Positions 10,068 through 18,973 are shown, numbered from the stretch's first letter. The stretch: 64,000 bases of DNA from Streptomyces venezuelae (GCF_008642375.1 NZ_CP029194.1:2852001-2916000); one strand, 5' to 3'. Numbers and translations are program-made. Notes: generated from the sequence alone by a model not told the origin.

Positions 10068-10972
10068 CGTCCCCCGCCTCATCCCCGACGCCACCCCCCT
10101 GGCACGTCACCGACGCGCTGGCGCTCCGGTACGCGGAGGGTGCCGCGGCCGAGACGGACGCCTGGTCGCTGGAGAAGCACGTCGAGTCCTGCTCCCCCTG
10201 CGCGGGGCGCGTCTCGGCCGCCGTACGCGCCGGAGCCGCGGGCCCGGCCCTGGCCGCCGTACGGGCGGAGCTCCTGGCCTCCGTGGGACACCGGCCGGCA
10301 CCGGCACCCGCGCCGGCGGCTGCACCCGTGCCGGCCCGCCACCCCCTCGGCCGGAGCGCGCGGCTCTGGTGGGCCGCCGGGCCCGCCCTGCGCGGCTCCT
10401 GGGTCGTGGCGGTGGCGCTCGTCCTGGGCGGCGCCTTCGCCCTGGCCTACGGCGCCGGGTTCCAGGGCGCGCGGAGCTGGCTGCTCGCCGCCTCCCCGGT
10501 CCTCCCGCTCGCCGGCGTCGCCGTCTCGTACGGACGCCACGCCGACCCGCTGTACGAGATCACCGCCGCCACCCCGTCCGGCGGGCTGCGGCTGCTCCTC
10601 ACCCGTACCGCCGCCGTGCTCGCCGTCTGCGTACCGCTGCTGACCGCGGGCGGGGCGCTGCTGCCTCCGGTGGCCGGCTTCCCGGGGGCGGCCGCCTGGC
10701 TGCTGCCGGGGCTCGCGCTGACCCTGGCGACCCTCGCGCTCGGCTCCTTCGTCGGCTGCCGGGCGGCGGCCGCGACGCTCGCCGGCGGCTGGCTCCTCGC
10801 CGTGACGGGCCCGCTGCTCGGGCAGCAGGGCGCCGACACGGGCGGTGCGGCCGTCCTCGTCCGCTACTTCTCCGGTCCTGTCGCACAAGGGAGCTGGGCC
10901 GTCGCCGCGCTGGCCTGCGCCGCCCTGCTCGTGCTGCGGCGCCGTTCCTTCGACCACTTGGAGACCCGGTGA
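10064..10972 (+). CDS. Zinc-binding anti-sigma factor fused to a multi-pass membrane domain
   Basis: A 302-residue protein starting at an ATGA overlap with the sigma gene. The first about 70 residues form a ZAS-type anti-sigma domain with H-x3-C-x2-C (EKHVESCSPCAGR). After a Pro/Ala linker there are about six hydrophobic segments (for example WVVAVALVLGGAFALAYG, LLAASPVLPLAGVAV, VLAVCVPLLTAGGALL). It should hold the ECF sigma inactive at the membrane. The membrane part is larger than the single helix of common anti-sigma factors and resembles an ABC permease half, fitting the ABC genes that follow. Redox or metal sensing through the Cys pair is inferred. Confidence 0.82.
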   Translation: MTSPASSPTPPPWHVTDALALRYAEGAAAETDAWSLEKHVESCSPCAGRVSAAVRAGAAGPALAAVRAELLASVGHRPAPAPAPAAAPVPARHPLGRSARLWWAAGPALRGSWVVAVALVLGGAFALAYGAGFQGARSWLLAASPVLPLAGVAVSYGRHADPLYEITAATPSGGLRLLLTRTAAVLAVCVPLLTAGGALLPPVAGFPGAAAWLLPGLALTLATLALGSFVGCRAAAATLAGGWLLAVTGPLLGQQGADTGGAAVLVRYFSGPVAQGSWAVAALACAALLVLRRRSFDHLETR

Positions 10973-11784
10973 ACCAGCCCGCCACGGTCGCGGTGACCGG
11001 ACTGACCGTCCGGCACCGCCGCACCGTCGCCCTCGACGCGCTCGACCTGTCCCTCTCCCCCGGAATCCACGGCCTGCTCGGCCCGAACGGTGCCGGGAAG
11101 ACCTCGCTCATCCGGGTCCTCGCGACCGTCGCCGCCCCCTCCTCCGGGCGGGTGGAGCTGCTCGGCGGGGACGTCGGCAGCCATGGCGAGCGCACCGAGA
11201 TCCGGCGCCGACTCGGCTATCTGCCGCAGGAGTTCGGCTACTACCCGGCCTTCACGGTCCGTGAGTTCGTGGCGTACGTGGCCTGGCTGAAGGAGGTGCC
11301 GGCGGACCGGGCCGGGGCGGCCGTGGAGCGGGCGGTCGAGCGCGTCGGGCTCGCCGACCGGATCGACGCGCGGATGAAGACGCTCTCGGGCGGCATGGTC
11401 CGGCGCGCGGGCATCGCCCAGGCGATCGTGAACGAGCCGGAGCTGCTGCTGCTCGACGAGCCGACGGCGGGCCTCGACCCGGAGCAGCGGGTCGACTTCC
11501 GCGCGCTGCTGCGGGAGCTGGGCACGGAGGCGACGGTGGTGGTCTCCACGCACCTGGTGGAGGACGTGGCCGCGGCCTGCACCGATGTCGCGCTGATCGA
11601 GTCGGGGGTGCTCGCCTTCCGGGGCACGACCGCCGAACTCGCCGCGCTCGGCGGCGAGTCGGCGGATGCGGGTGACTCGACGACGAACGCGATCGAGCGC
11701 GGCTACACGGCCGCCCTGCGCGCCCACCGCGACCGCCTCGCCGGGGGCGGCGCCGGACAGCGCGTGAAGGAGTCGCTCCGATGA
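10969..11784 (+). CDS. ABC transporter ATP-binding protein
   Basis: A 271-residue ATPase with Walker A GPNGAGKTS, Q-loop YLPQEF, signature LSGGMVRRAGIAQA, Walker B ELLLLDEPTAGLDPEQ and switch His in STHLVEDV. The architecture is of the ABC-2 exporter type (drug, lipid or peptide efflux). The GTG start at 10969 overlaps the anti-sigma stop (GTGA). Its membrane partners are the next two genes and perhaps the anti-sigma membrane domain. Confidence 0.93.
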   Translation: MNQPATVAVTGLTVRHRRTVALDALDLSLSPGIHGLLGPNGAGKTSLIRVLATVAAPSSGRVELLGGDVGSHGERTEIRRRLGYLPQEFGYYPAFTVREFVAYVAWLKEVPADRAGAAVERAVERVGLADRIDARMKTLSGGMVRRAGIAQAIVNEPELLLLDEPTAGLDPEQRVDFRALLRELGTEATVVVSTHLVEDVAAACTDVALIESGVLAFRGTTAELAALGGESADAGDSTTNAIERGYTAALRAHRDRLAGGGAGQRVKESLR

Positions 11785-13106
11785 CGACGACCCTCACCCC
11801 GCCCCGTACGGAGAAGCCTGCGCCCGTACGCGCGCCCGCACCGCTCCGCACCGAGCTGCTGCGCGGCCTCGGGCCGTGGTCCGGCGCCGCCGTCGCGCTC
11901 ACCGTCCTGGTGACGATGTACAGCAAGGCGCCGGAGTGGCAGGGCCGTTGGGCCGACGTGACGAACCTCCTGCACGTCGCCGCCGGACTGCTCTGCGGGC
12001 CCCTCGCGCTCGCGGCGGGCTGCTGGCAGGGCGGCCGGGACCGGCGGCGGCGGACGACGGAGCTGTGGGAGTCCGTCCCCCGCTCCCCGCTGCGCCGCCT
12101 CCTGGTCGCCGTCGCCCCCTCCGCGCTCTGGCCCGCCGCCGGGCTGCTGCTCGCCGACACCGTCTGCCTGCTCGCCACCTGGCCGTACGTCTCCGCGGGG
12201 CGCCCCTACCTCGAGCTCCTCGCCGCCGACGCGGTCGCCGTCGCCGCCCTCGGCGCGCTCGGCCATCTCGCCGGGCGGGTCGTCCGGTGGCGGCTGACGG
12301 CCCCGCTCCTCGGGATCGTCGGGTACGTCGTCCTCGGGCTCACCGCCTACACGCAGAGCACCGCGCGCTGGCTCAGCCCGGCGGGCGAGCACCAGTTCTC
12401 CTGGGACAGGCCGGTGTGGTGGTTCGGCCCGGTGTCGATGGCGTGGACGGCGGGGCTCACGCTCGCCGTACTCCTCGCGTACGGGCTGCGTCCGGCCCGC
12501 CTGAGAGTGTTCGCCCTGGTCCCGCTGGCCGTCGCGGTCGCCGCCGCCGGCCTGATCCTGCGGCTGCCGCAGGATCAGGGACCGTGGCGTCCGGACCCGG
12601 CCCTGTCCCGGCAGGTCTGCGACGACGGCACGCCGCAGGTGTGCCTGACGGCCGTGGACGAGGCGCTGTTGCCCGAGGTGTCGGCGGCCCTCGCCCCTCT
12701 GAACAGCCGCCTCAAGGGGGTGCCGGGCGCCCCGACCCGCTGGGTGGGCGGCATGAACGGACCGGCTCTCCCCGGCGACGTCGAGCTGCCCAACGCCCGG
12801 CAGGACGCGGAGCGCAACCGGCTCGCCCGCCCCGACCTGTACCTCAGCTCGGCCGCGGCCTGGCTGTTCTCGGACACGTGCCGGCCGGGCGACGGCGCGG
12901 GTCCCAACGCCGAGCGGGCGAGCTACGTCAATCTCGCCGTCCAGGAGTGGCTGGCGCCGACCCCGGACGACTACGGCCCCGACACCACCGGCGCCCAGCC
13001 GTACATCGACCGGCTGGAAGCCAAGTCCCCGGCCGAGCAGCGCGACTACCTGACCCGCTACCTGGCCGCGAACACCTGCCGCCCGGACGAGGTGCCGATC
13101 CCATGA
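11781..13106 (+). CDS. ABC-2-like membrane protein with extracytoplasmic C-terminal domain
   Basis: A 441-residue protein starting at an ATGA overlap with the ATPase gene. About six membrane segments lie in the first 270 residues. They are followed by a soluble region of about 170 residues with four cysteines (QVCDDG, QVCLTAV, SDTCRPG, ANTCRPD), probably outside the membrane and disulfide-bonded. The segment RRRRTTELWESVPRSPLRR between helices is typical of ABC-2 permeases in this type of operon. The substrate is unknown. Confidence 0.75.
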   Translation: MTTTLTPPRTEKPAPVRAPAPLRTELLRGLGPWSGAAVALTVLVTMYSKAPEWQGRWADVTNLLHVAAGLLCGPLALAAGCWQGGRDRRRRTTELWESVPRSPLRRLLVAVAPSALWPAAGLLLADTVCLLATWPYVSAGRPYLELLAADAVAVAALGALGHLAGRVVRWRLTAPLLGIVGYVVLGLTAYTQSTARWLSPAGEHQFSWDRPVWWFGPVSMAWTAGLTLAVLLAYGLRPARLRVFALVPLAVAVAAAGLILRLPQDQGPWRPDPALSRQVCDDGTPQVCLTAVDEALLPEVSAALAPLNSRLKGVPGAPTRWVGGMNGPALPGDVELPNARQDAERNRLARPDLYLSSAAAWLFSDTCRPGDGAGPNAERASYVNLAVQEWLAPTPDDYGPDTTGAQPYIDRLEAKSPAEQRDYLTRYLAANTCRPDEVPIP

Positions 13107-13717
13107 GGCGCCCCCCGCAGGTTCTCTATCTGCGCTCCCGCGGCCTGCCCGGCGCGCTGGCCGCCCTGCTCGGCACTGCGGCGGCCGCCGCCTGGGCGGC
13201 CTGGTGGCTGGTGTCGCTGCCGGACTTCGACCACACGGCGCGGCTGCCGGTGGTGGTCCTCGGGCCGCTGCTCGCGGCGGGCGTCATCGGGACGAGCCTG
13301 CACACGCCGAGCGACGAGCTGGACCGTACGGCGGTACGGGCCTGGTGGCCCCGCCGCCTCGGCCATGTCCTCGCCCCGACCGCGCTCGCCGTGGCGCTGC
13401 TCGCCCTCGCCCTGCCGGGGCACGCCGGGGAGTTCGGCGCGCCCGCCGCCGTGCGCAACGCGCTGGGCCTGATGGGCATGGCGGCGGGCTCCGCCACCCT
13501 GGTCGGCGCCCGGCTGAGCTGGCTGCCGCCGACCTTCTACGCCGGCGTGGTCTATCTGGCGGCCCCCGCCGGGGCGGACGGCGGCGCGGTCTGGTGGGCC
13601 TGGGTGATGCGCCCGGGCCCGGAGGCCGAGGCGTGGGCGGTCGCCGCCGTCTGCTTCGTGGTGGGCACGGCGCTGTACGCGTGGCGGGGCGGCCGACGTA
13701 CGGCCGGCGAGTCCTGA
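13103..13717 (+). CDS. Integral membrane protein, last gene of the sigma/ABC operon
   Basis: A 204-residue protein with about five or six hydrophobic segments (ALAALLGTAAAAAWAAWWLV, LPVVVLGPLLAAGVIGTSL, VLAPTALAVALLALAL and others) and short charged loops. It overlaps the preceding gene by ATGA, so it is probably translated with it and part of the same transporter. No conserved catalytic motif is seen. Confidence 0.75.
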   Translation: MRRPPQVLYLRSRGLPGALAALLGTAAAAAWAAWWLVSLPDFDHTARLPVVVLGPLLAAGVIGTSLHTPSDELDRTAVRAWWPRRLGHVLAPTALAVALLALALPGHAGEFGAPAAVRNALGLMGMAAGSATLVGARLSWLPPTFYAGVVYLAAPAGADGGAVWWAWVMRPGPEAEAWAVAAVCFVVGTALYAWRGGRRTAGES

Positions 13718-13772
13718 GCAGCGGGACGCCGGCTCGACTCGCCGGCCCGACAGCCCGACAGCCCGACCGTAC

Positions 13773-14333
13773 CTACCTGAGCAGCCAGTCCCTCGTCAGC
13801 GCCGCCATCTCCGCCTGTGTGCGCCCGCCGTGGTCGACCGCGATGAAGTGGTCGGCCACGCGCAGCGAGAAGACGAGCAGGCTGCGGACCTCGACGTCGT
13901 CCTCGTCGGGGCAGAAGCTCCGGAAGAGCGAACGCAGGTACTCCATGCGCCGGTTGTCGGTGCGCCGGAGCCGTGCGGCGACGGCCTCGTCGCGCCGGGC
14001 CCAGTCCCGGACGGCGAGGTCGACGGCGAGGCCGGTCACCGGCCCGTCGGCGACGTTCTGGACGAAGTCGAAGAGCCGGCCGAGTTTGGCGCGGCCCTCT
14101 CCCCCGCCGCTCTCGATCCGCTCGATGACGGCTTCGGAGACCTCGCGCTCCCAGGTGTCGAGCATCTCGGCGAGCAGGGCGTCGCGGTTGGCGAAGTACC
14201 CGTAGAAGCCGCCCTTGCTGACGCCGAGGGCCTGGGCCAGCGGTTCGATGCGTACGGCCTCCGGGCCGCCCTCGGCGAGCGCGCGGAGGCCCTCCTCGAT
14301 CCACCGGCCACGCGGTGTGCGGATCGCGCCCAT
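13773..14333 (-). CDS. TetR/AcrR-family transcriptional regulator
   Basis: A 186-residue repressor-type protein with an N-terminal TetR helix-turn-helix (IEPLAQALGVSKGGFYGYFANRDALLAEML) and an all-helical ligand-binding domain. It is divergent from the DUF2867 gene with 128 bp between them. Two near-identical 16-bp operator-like sequences lie in that gap, so it very likely represses itself and its neighbour. The inducer is unknown. Confidence 0.9.
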   Translation of the reverse strand: MGAIRTPRGRWIEEGLRALAEGGPEAVRIEPLAQALGVSKGGFYGYFANRDALLAEMLDTWEREVSEAVIERIESGGGEGRAKLGRLFDFVQNVADGPVTGLAVDLAVRDWARRDEAVAARLRRTDNRRMEYLRSLFRSFCPDEDDVEVRSLLVFSLRVADHFIAVDHGGRTQAEMAALTRDWLLR

Positions 14334-14371
14334 GGTGTGTCCCTCCTCACCTCGCCACTCCTCCGCCCGAC

Positions 14372-14422
14372 TATACGGTGCCGTACAGACGGGTCTACGC
14401 TTGATCTATACGCCACCGTACA
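14372..14422. promoter_or_regulatory. Two TetR operator-like boxes
   Basis: TATACGGTGCCGTACA (14372-14387) and TATACGCCACCGTACA (14407-14422) match at 13 of 16 positions. The first contains the perfect inverted repeat TACGG-TG-CCGTA. They are direct copies 35 bp apart in the divergent promoter region. Confidence 0.6.
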
Positions 14423-14461
14423 AGTGCGGCCGGGCGTAGGAACCGACGGAGGAACAGGGGC

Positions 14462-15082
14462 ATGACCATGAGACTTCCCCGCACCGCGCACACCTCCCGC
14501 CCGTGGCGGATCCACGAGTTCGCGGACGACTTCCACGTCGAGGACGTGTGGGCACTGCCCGTGACGGGCGGCCCGGACGAACTCGAACGACTCGTACGGC
14601 AGTTCACGAACGGCGACGGCACCGCCCTCTCCACCCCCGTGGTCCGCGCGCTCTTCGCGCTGCGCTGGAAGCTGGGCGCCCTGCTCGGCCTGGACAAGCC
14701 GGCCGCCGGCCTGAGCGCACGGGTGGGCTCCCTCCGGGAGCGGCTCCCGGAGGACCTGCGCACGGGGACGCGCGGCCCCGACCTGCAGGTGGTGCCGTTC
14801 ACGTCCGTCTACCAGACCGACCGGGAGTGGGTGGCGGAGACCGCCAACCGGACCGCCCACGCGGTGATGCACATCGGCTGGGTCCCGGACCCCACCCCGG
14901 GCGATCCCGGCCGGCACCGCGCCCGGATGGCCGTCCTGGTGAAGCCCAACGGCCTGCTCGGCACCCTCTACGTGGCGGGGATCAAGCCGTTCCGGTACCT
15001 CGGCGTGTACCCGAAACTGCTGAACGCGATCGGCCGGGAGTGGGAGGCGGGCAGAAAGACGCCGGCCGCGACGGCGTCCTGA
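14462..15082 (+). CDS. DUF2867-family protein
   Basis: A 206-residue soluble protein with the DUF2867 features HEFADDFHVEDVWALPV near the start, RWKLGALLGLD in the middle, and HIGWVP ... MAVLVKPNGLLGTLYVAGIKPFRYLGVYP near the end. The fold is of the SRPBCC kind, which often binds lipids or small hydrophobic ligands; no activity is known. GGAGGAACAGGGGC precedes ATG 14462. It is the probable target of the divergent TetR regulator. Confidence 0.75.
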   Translation: MTMRLPRTAHTSRPWRIHEFADDFHVEDVWALPVTGGPDELERLVRQFTNGDGTALSTPVVRALFALRWKLGALLGLDKPAAGLSARVGSLRERLPEDLRTGTRGPDLQVVPFTSVYQTDREWVAETANRTAHAVMHIGWVPDPTPGDPGRHRARMAVLVKPNGLLGTLYVAGIKPFRYLGVYPKLLNAIGREWEAGRKTPAATAS

Positions 15083-15109
15083 ACGGCGACAGCCCGGGAG
15101 GGGGGAGAG

Positions 15110-15751
15110 TCACCCCCGCGGCGCCGCCATCTCCGCGTACCGCCGCTCCAGGAAGGACCGGACGCGCGCGGGCATGTCCATCGACTCCGGGTCGAGGGCC
15201 CACTGGATCTGGAGCCCGTCCATGACGGCGAGGTGCTCCTGCCCGACGGCCCGGCAGTCGATGTCGGCGCGCAGCTCGCCGCGCCGCACGGCCTCCTCCA
15301 GGAGTTCGACCGTGTGCCGGAGCACGCGCGCGTAGCGCTCCTTGAAGTACTCGTGGGCGGGGTGGCCGATGTTGCCGGACTCGCCCACCAGGACGTTGTA
15401 CATCCGGACGATGCCGGGGCGCCGGGTGTTCTCCTCGATCAGCGCGACCAGGGTTTCCAGGTAGGCGGCGTACGACTCGGGCTCGACGCTGAACAGCCGC
15501 TCGATGTCGTGCTGTTCGCTCTGCCCGAGGACCGAGAGGAGCAGGTCCTCCTTGCTCCGGAAGTGGTGCAGCAGTCCGCCCTGGGTGATCCCGCAGTCGT
15601 TGGCGATCCGGGCGAGCGAGGAGGCGTGGAACCCCCAGCGCCCGAAGTGGTCGACGGCGGTGTCCAGGATCTTTCGGCGGCGCGCGTCACCGACCGCGTA
15701 ACTGCCCCGGCCTGCGGGTTTACGGGGCGTCGGTTCCTTCTTCTCCGGCAT
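15110..15751 (-). CDS. TetR/AcrR-family transcriptional regulator
   Basis: A 213-residue regulator. A basic tail (MPEKKEPTPRKPAGRG) precedes the helix-turn-helix (ARIANDCGITQGGLLHHFRSKEDLLLSVL), followed by a TetR C-terminal domain with GELRADIDCRAVGQEHLAVMDGLQIQW, common in regulators of sugar and lipid genes. ATG 15751 is used because the upstream 26 in-frame residues lack similarity. It is divergent from the GH3 gene and a 22-bp palindrome sits between them. Confidence 0.9.
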   Translation of the reverse strand: MPEKKEPTPRKPAGRGSYAVGDARRRKILDTAVDHFGRWGFHASSLARIANDCGITQGGLLHHFRSKEDLLLSVLGQSEQHDIERLFSVEPESYAAYLETLVALIEENTRRPGIVRMYNVLVGESGNIGHPAHEYFKERYARVLRHTVELLEEAVRRGELRADIDCRAVGQEHLAVMDGLQIQWALDPESMDMPARVRSFLERRYAEMAAPRG

Positions 15752-15836
15752 GCGCCCCACCCTACGGGGGCGCCTTCCCGGGGCTGGATCCCCGCCCCGG
15801 AAGAGGCTCCGGCCTGTGATCCAGGACACATTCCAG

Positions 15837-15858
15837 AAACCTAGTGGTCACTCGGTTT
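15837..15858. promoter_or_regulatory. 22-bp palindromic operator for the TetR/GH3 pair
   Basis: Nested arms AAACC...GGTTT (outer) and AGTG-GT-CACT (inner) form a near-perfect 22-bp palindrome with 18 of 22 positions symmetrical. It is 52 bp before the GH3 start, where a TetR repressor would block the promoter. Confidence 0.6.
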
Positions 15859-15909
15859 TCGCGCTTAGCCTGACGCCGTCATCCGGCCACGCAAGCAGGG
15901 ACGTACGCC

Positions 15910-17661
15910 ATGCACCCCTACCAGGACGCCACTCGTCCCGTCGGCGAGCGCGTCGAGGACCTCCTCTCCCGGATGACCCCGGAGGAGAAGGCCGGCCAGC
16001 TCTTCCACTCCATGCTGATGATGAATCCCGACGGCACGCCGGTGACCGAGACGGACGGTTCGACGCTGCCGCTCACCACCCCCGACCTCATCGAGGACCG
16101 GCGGCTCACCCACTTCAACCTGCTCGGCACCTACGGCGCCCGCGAGATGGCGCTCTGGCACAACGCGATCCAGGAGATGGCCGCGGGCACCCGCCTCGGC
16201 ATCCCGGTCTCGCTCTCCACCGACCCCCGCCACGCCTTCACCGACAACATCGGCGCATCCTTCAACGCCGGCGCCTTCTCCGCCTGGCCCGAGGCCCTCG
16301 GTCTCGCCGCGATCGGCGACCCCGAGCTGGTTCTCGCCTTCGCCGACACGGTCCGCCGCGAGTACCTCTCCGTCGGCTTCCGTACGGCGCTCCACCCGCA
16401 GATCGACCTCGCGACCGAGCCCCGCTGGTCCCGCCAGTCCGGCACCTTCGGCTCCGACGCGAAGCTCACGGGCGAGCTGGTCCGGGCGTACGTCCGCGGG
16501 CTCCAGGGCGAGAGCCTCGGCAAGGACTCGGTGGCCGCGATGATCAAGCACTTCCCCGGCGGCGGCCCGCAGAAGGACGGCGAGGACCCGCACTTCCCGC
16601 ACGGCAAGGAGCAGGTCTACCCGGGCGGGATGCGCGAGTACCACCTGGAGCCGTTCCGGCACGCGATCGCGGCGGGCTGCTCGCAGATGATGCCGTACTA
16701 CGGCCAGCCGATCGGCACCGACTGGGAGGAGGTCGGCTTCGGCTTCAACAAGGGCGTGATCACGGGGCTCCTCCGCGAGGAGCTCGGCTTCACCGGCATC
16801 GTCTGCACCGACTGGGGCCTGCTCACGGACTCGACGGTCTTCGGCGAGCCGCACGAGGCGCGGGCCTGGGGCGTCGAGCACCTGAGCGTGGCCGAGCGGA
16901 CGGCGAAGGCCCTCGACGCGGGCGCGGACCAGTTCGGCGGCGAGCAGTGCCCCGAGGTCGTCGTGGAGCTGATGGCCTCGGGCCGGATCTCCGAGGCCCG
17001 CGTCGACACGTCCGTACGCCGCCTCCTGCGCGAGAAGTTCCTCCTCGGGCTCTTCGACGAGCGGCGGTACGTCGACCCCGACGAGGCCGCGGAGACCGTC
17101 GGCCGCGCCGACTTCGCGGCCGCGGGCGCCGCCGCTCAGCGCCGCTCCCTCACCGTCCTCACCGACGGGCCGCTCCCCCTGTCGGGACGGCCGAGGCTGT
17201 ACGTGGAGAACGTCGACCCGGCGGTCGCGGCGGCGTACGGCGAGGTCGTCGCCGACCCGGCCGCGGCGGACCTCGCGGTGCTGCGGCTGCGCACCCCGTA
17301 CGAGGAGCGGCCGAACCTCTTCGAGTCCTTCTTCCACTCCGGCTCGCTCGCCTTCCCCGAGCCCGAGCTGACCCGGATCCTGGGCCTGCTCGCCACCGTG
17401 CCGACGGTCGTCTGCGTCAACCTGGAGCGGCCGGCGGTCCTGCCGGAGATCGCCGAGCGGGCGGCGGCGCTGATCGCCGACTTCGGCGCGAGCGACGAGG
17501 CCCTGCTCGACGTGGCCTTCGGGCGGGCGAAGGCCGAGGGGCGGCTCCCCTTCGAGCTGCCGCGCTCGATGGCGGCGGTGGAGGCGGCCCGCCCGGACGT
17601 CCCGAACGACACGGCGGACCCCGTCTTCGCCCACGGCCACGGCCTGGATCTGGCCCTCTAG
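15910..17661 (+). CDS. Glycoside hydrolase family 3 beta-glucosidase-like enzyme
   Basis: A 583-residue cytosolic GH3 protein without signal peptide. The N-terminal TIM-barrel domain carries MTPEEKAGQLFHSM, the substrate-loop MIKHFPGGGPQKDGEDPHFP and the nucleophile region GIVCTDWGLLTDST. A C-terminal alpha/beta-sandwich with VENVDPAVAAAYG and RLPFELPRS follows. GH3 enzymes release terminal sugars from beta-linked oligosaccharides. It is probably regulated by the divergent TetR protein. The exact substrate is not evident; the insertions after KHFPGGG point to a non-NagZ glucosidase or xylosidase. Confidence 0.88.
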   Translation: MHPYQDATRPVGERVEDLLSRMTPEEKAGQLFHSMLMMNPDGTPVTETDGSTLPLTTPDLIEDRRLTHFNLLGTYGAREMALWHNAIQEMAAGTRLGIPVSLSTDPRHAFTDNIGASFNAGAFSAWPEALGLAAIGDPELVLAFADTVRREYLSVGFRTALHPQIDLATEPRWSRQSGTFGSDAKLTGELVRAYVRGLQGESLGKDSVAAMIKHFPGGGPQKDGEDPHFPHGKEQVYPGGMREYHLEPFRHAIAAGCSQMMPYYGQPIGTDWEEVGFGFNKGVITGLLREELGFTGIVCTDWGLLTDSTVFGEPHEARAWGVEHLSVAERTAKALDAGADQFGGEQCPEVVVELMASGRISEARVDTSVRRLLREKFLLGLFDERRYVDPDEAAETVGRADFAAAGAAAQRRSLTVLTDGPLPLSGRPRLYVENVDPAVAAAYGEVVADPAAADLAVLRLRTPYEERPNLFESFFHSGSLAFPEPELTRILGLLATVPTVVCVNLERPAVLPEIAERAAALIADFGASDEALLDVAFGRAKAEGRLPFELPRSMAAVEAARPDVPNDTADPVFAHGHGLDLAL

Positions 17662-17707
17662 GCCGGAACACCCACAGACCGCGGGGGACCTGAACGACCC
17701 CGCGCAC

Positions 17708-17747
17708 GATCCGGGGGCCTGCCCGTGGGGGGCCGGGCCCCCGGATC
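17708..17747 (+). terminator. Terminator hairpin after the GH3 gene
   Basis: GATCCGGGGGCC (17708-17719) and GGCCCCCGGATC (17736-17747) are a perfect 12-bp inverted repeat with a 16-nt loop, between the GH3 stop and the next start. Confidence 0.55.
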
Positions 17748-17784
17748 TCCCCTGCCCGCATGTCATGCACCTGAAGGGTTCTCC

Positions 17785-18846
17785 ATGCGCACGTACGTAG
17801 CACTGTCCGCGGCCACCGCCTTGCTCGCCGGCCTGGGCGCCACCGCCTACGCCACCACGGGCACCGCCCCCGACTCCCGGCCGCTCGCGGGGATGCGGAT
17901 CCTGATCTCCAACGACGACTCGATGCAGGCCGCGAAGGCGAGCAACTCCGACGGCCTCGGCCTGTACGAGCTCCGCCGCGCGATGTGCGCCGCCGGCGCC
18001 GACGTCGTCGTGATGGCCCCCTGGCAGGTCCAGTCCGGAAAGGGCACCGCCGTCACCAACGGCGGCGTCGTCACCGCCCAGCGCCGCACCGCCCTGCCCG
18101 CCGGGTACGAGAACGACTGCGCGGGCGCCCCCGCCAAGGGCGCGGTCTACGGCGTCTGCCTCTCCGACGTCCCCTGCACGAAGGACTCCGCGAGCGCCAC
18201 CCCCGCCGACACCGTCAAGCTCGCCCTGCGCGGCGGCCTCAAGGCCAAGGCCGGCTGGACCGGGGCCCCCGACCTCGTCCTCACCGGCATCAACTCCGGC
18301 CCCAACATCTCCGCCAGCGTCAACGACTCCGGCACCGTCGGCGCCGCCGTCGCAGCCGTCGACCAGGAGGTCCCGGCCCTCGCCTTCTCCTCCTCCGGCG
18401 ACGAGAGCAACACCTTCTTCCCCCGCGCCAACTACCGCGCCCACGCCGAGTTCGGGGCCCGCCTCGTCGCCGGCCTCAAGCAGCGCGGGCTGCTGACCTC
18501 GAAGTTCGCCCTCAAGGTCGACTACCCCGACGTCAGCACCGGCACCCCCGCCAAGGCCCCGGTCTGGACCCGCGTCGGCGACGGGGCCATCGTCTACCAC
18601 GCCTTCGAACAGCGCGGGAACAGCGACTCCTTCGACATCGCGCTCGGCCTCTGCCCGGTGGACGGCAGCGGCGAGGGCGAGTGCGCGGAGGGGCGGAAGG
18701 ACGCCGACTCCACCTGGCTCCTCGACAAGGGCCACGTCACGATCGCCCCGATCACCTGGGACCGCACCTACGGCACCCGGGTCGACGCCCGCCGCGAGCT
18801 GAACCGGATCGAGCAATTCGTGAAGCACGAGGCCCCGCGCCCGTGA
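17785..18846 (+). CDS. Secreted SurE-like 5'/3'-nucleotidase
   Basis: A 353-residue protein. Residues 1-25 form a signal peptide (MRTYVALSAATALLAGLGATAYA). The SurE fold follows: the metal-binding start RILISNDDSMQA (Asn-Asp-Asp), APWQVQSGKG, and the central VLTGINSGPNISASVNDSGTVGAA, matching SurE G-x-N-x-G-x-N. SurE enzymes are metal-dependent phosphatases acting on nucleoside monophosphates. Cytosolic SurE is the common form; this export signal and several Cys (C121, C139, C145 region) suggest an extracellular phosphate-scavenging role. Confidence 0.87.
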   Translation: MRTYVALSAATALLAGLGATAYATTGTAPDSRPLAGMRILISNDDSMQAAKASNSDGLGLYELRRAMCAAGADVVVMAPWQVQSGKGTAVTNGGVVTAQRRTALPAGYENDCAGAPAKGAVYGVCLSDVPCTKDSASATPADTVKLALRGGLKAKAGWTGAPDLVLTGINSGPNISASVNDSGTVGAAVAAVDQEVPALAFSSSGDESNTFFPRANYRAHAEFGARLVAGLKQRGLLTSKFALKVDYPDVSTGTPAKAPVWTRVGDGAIVYHAFEQRGNSDSFDIALGLCPVDGSGEGECAEGRKDADSTWLLDKGHVTIAPITWDRTYGTRVDARRELNRIEQFVKHEAPRP

Positions 18847-18973
18847 CGGCCTCCCTCCAGGCGTCATCGCACCGCGCGACCCCGCGGCTCCGTTAAGTGT
18901 TTGTCCCGGCCGTCCGCGCCCCGCGAGGATGGCCGGGCCATCCCCTGCCGAGCCGAGAGCGGAGTGACCGACC

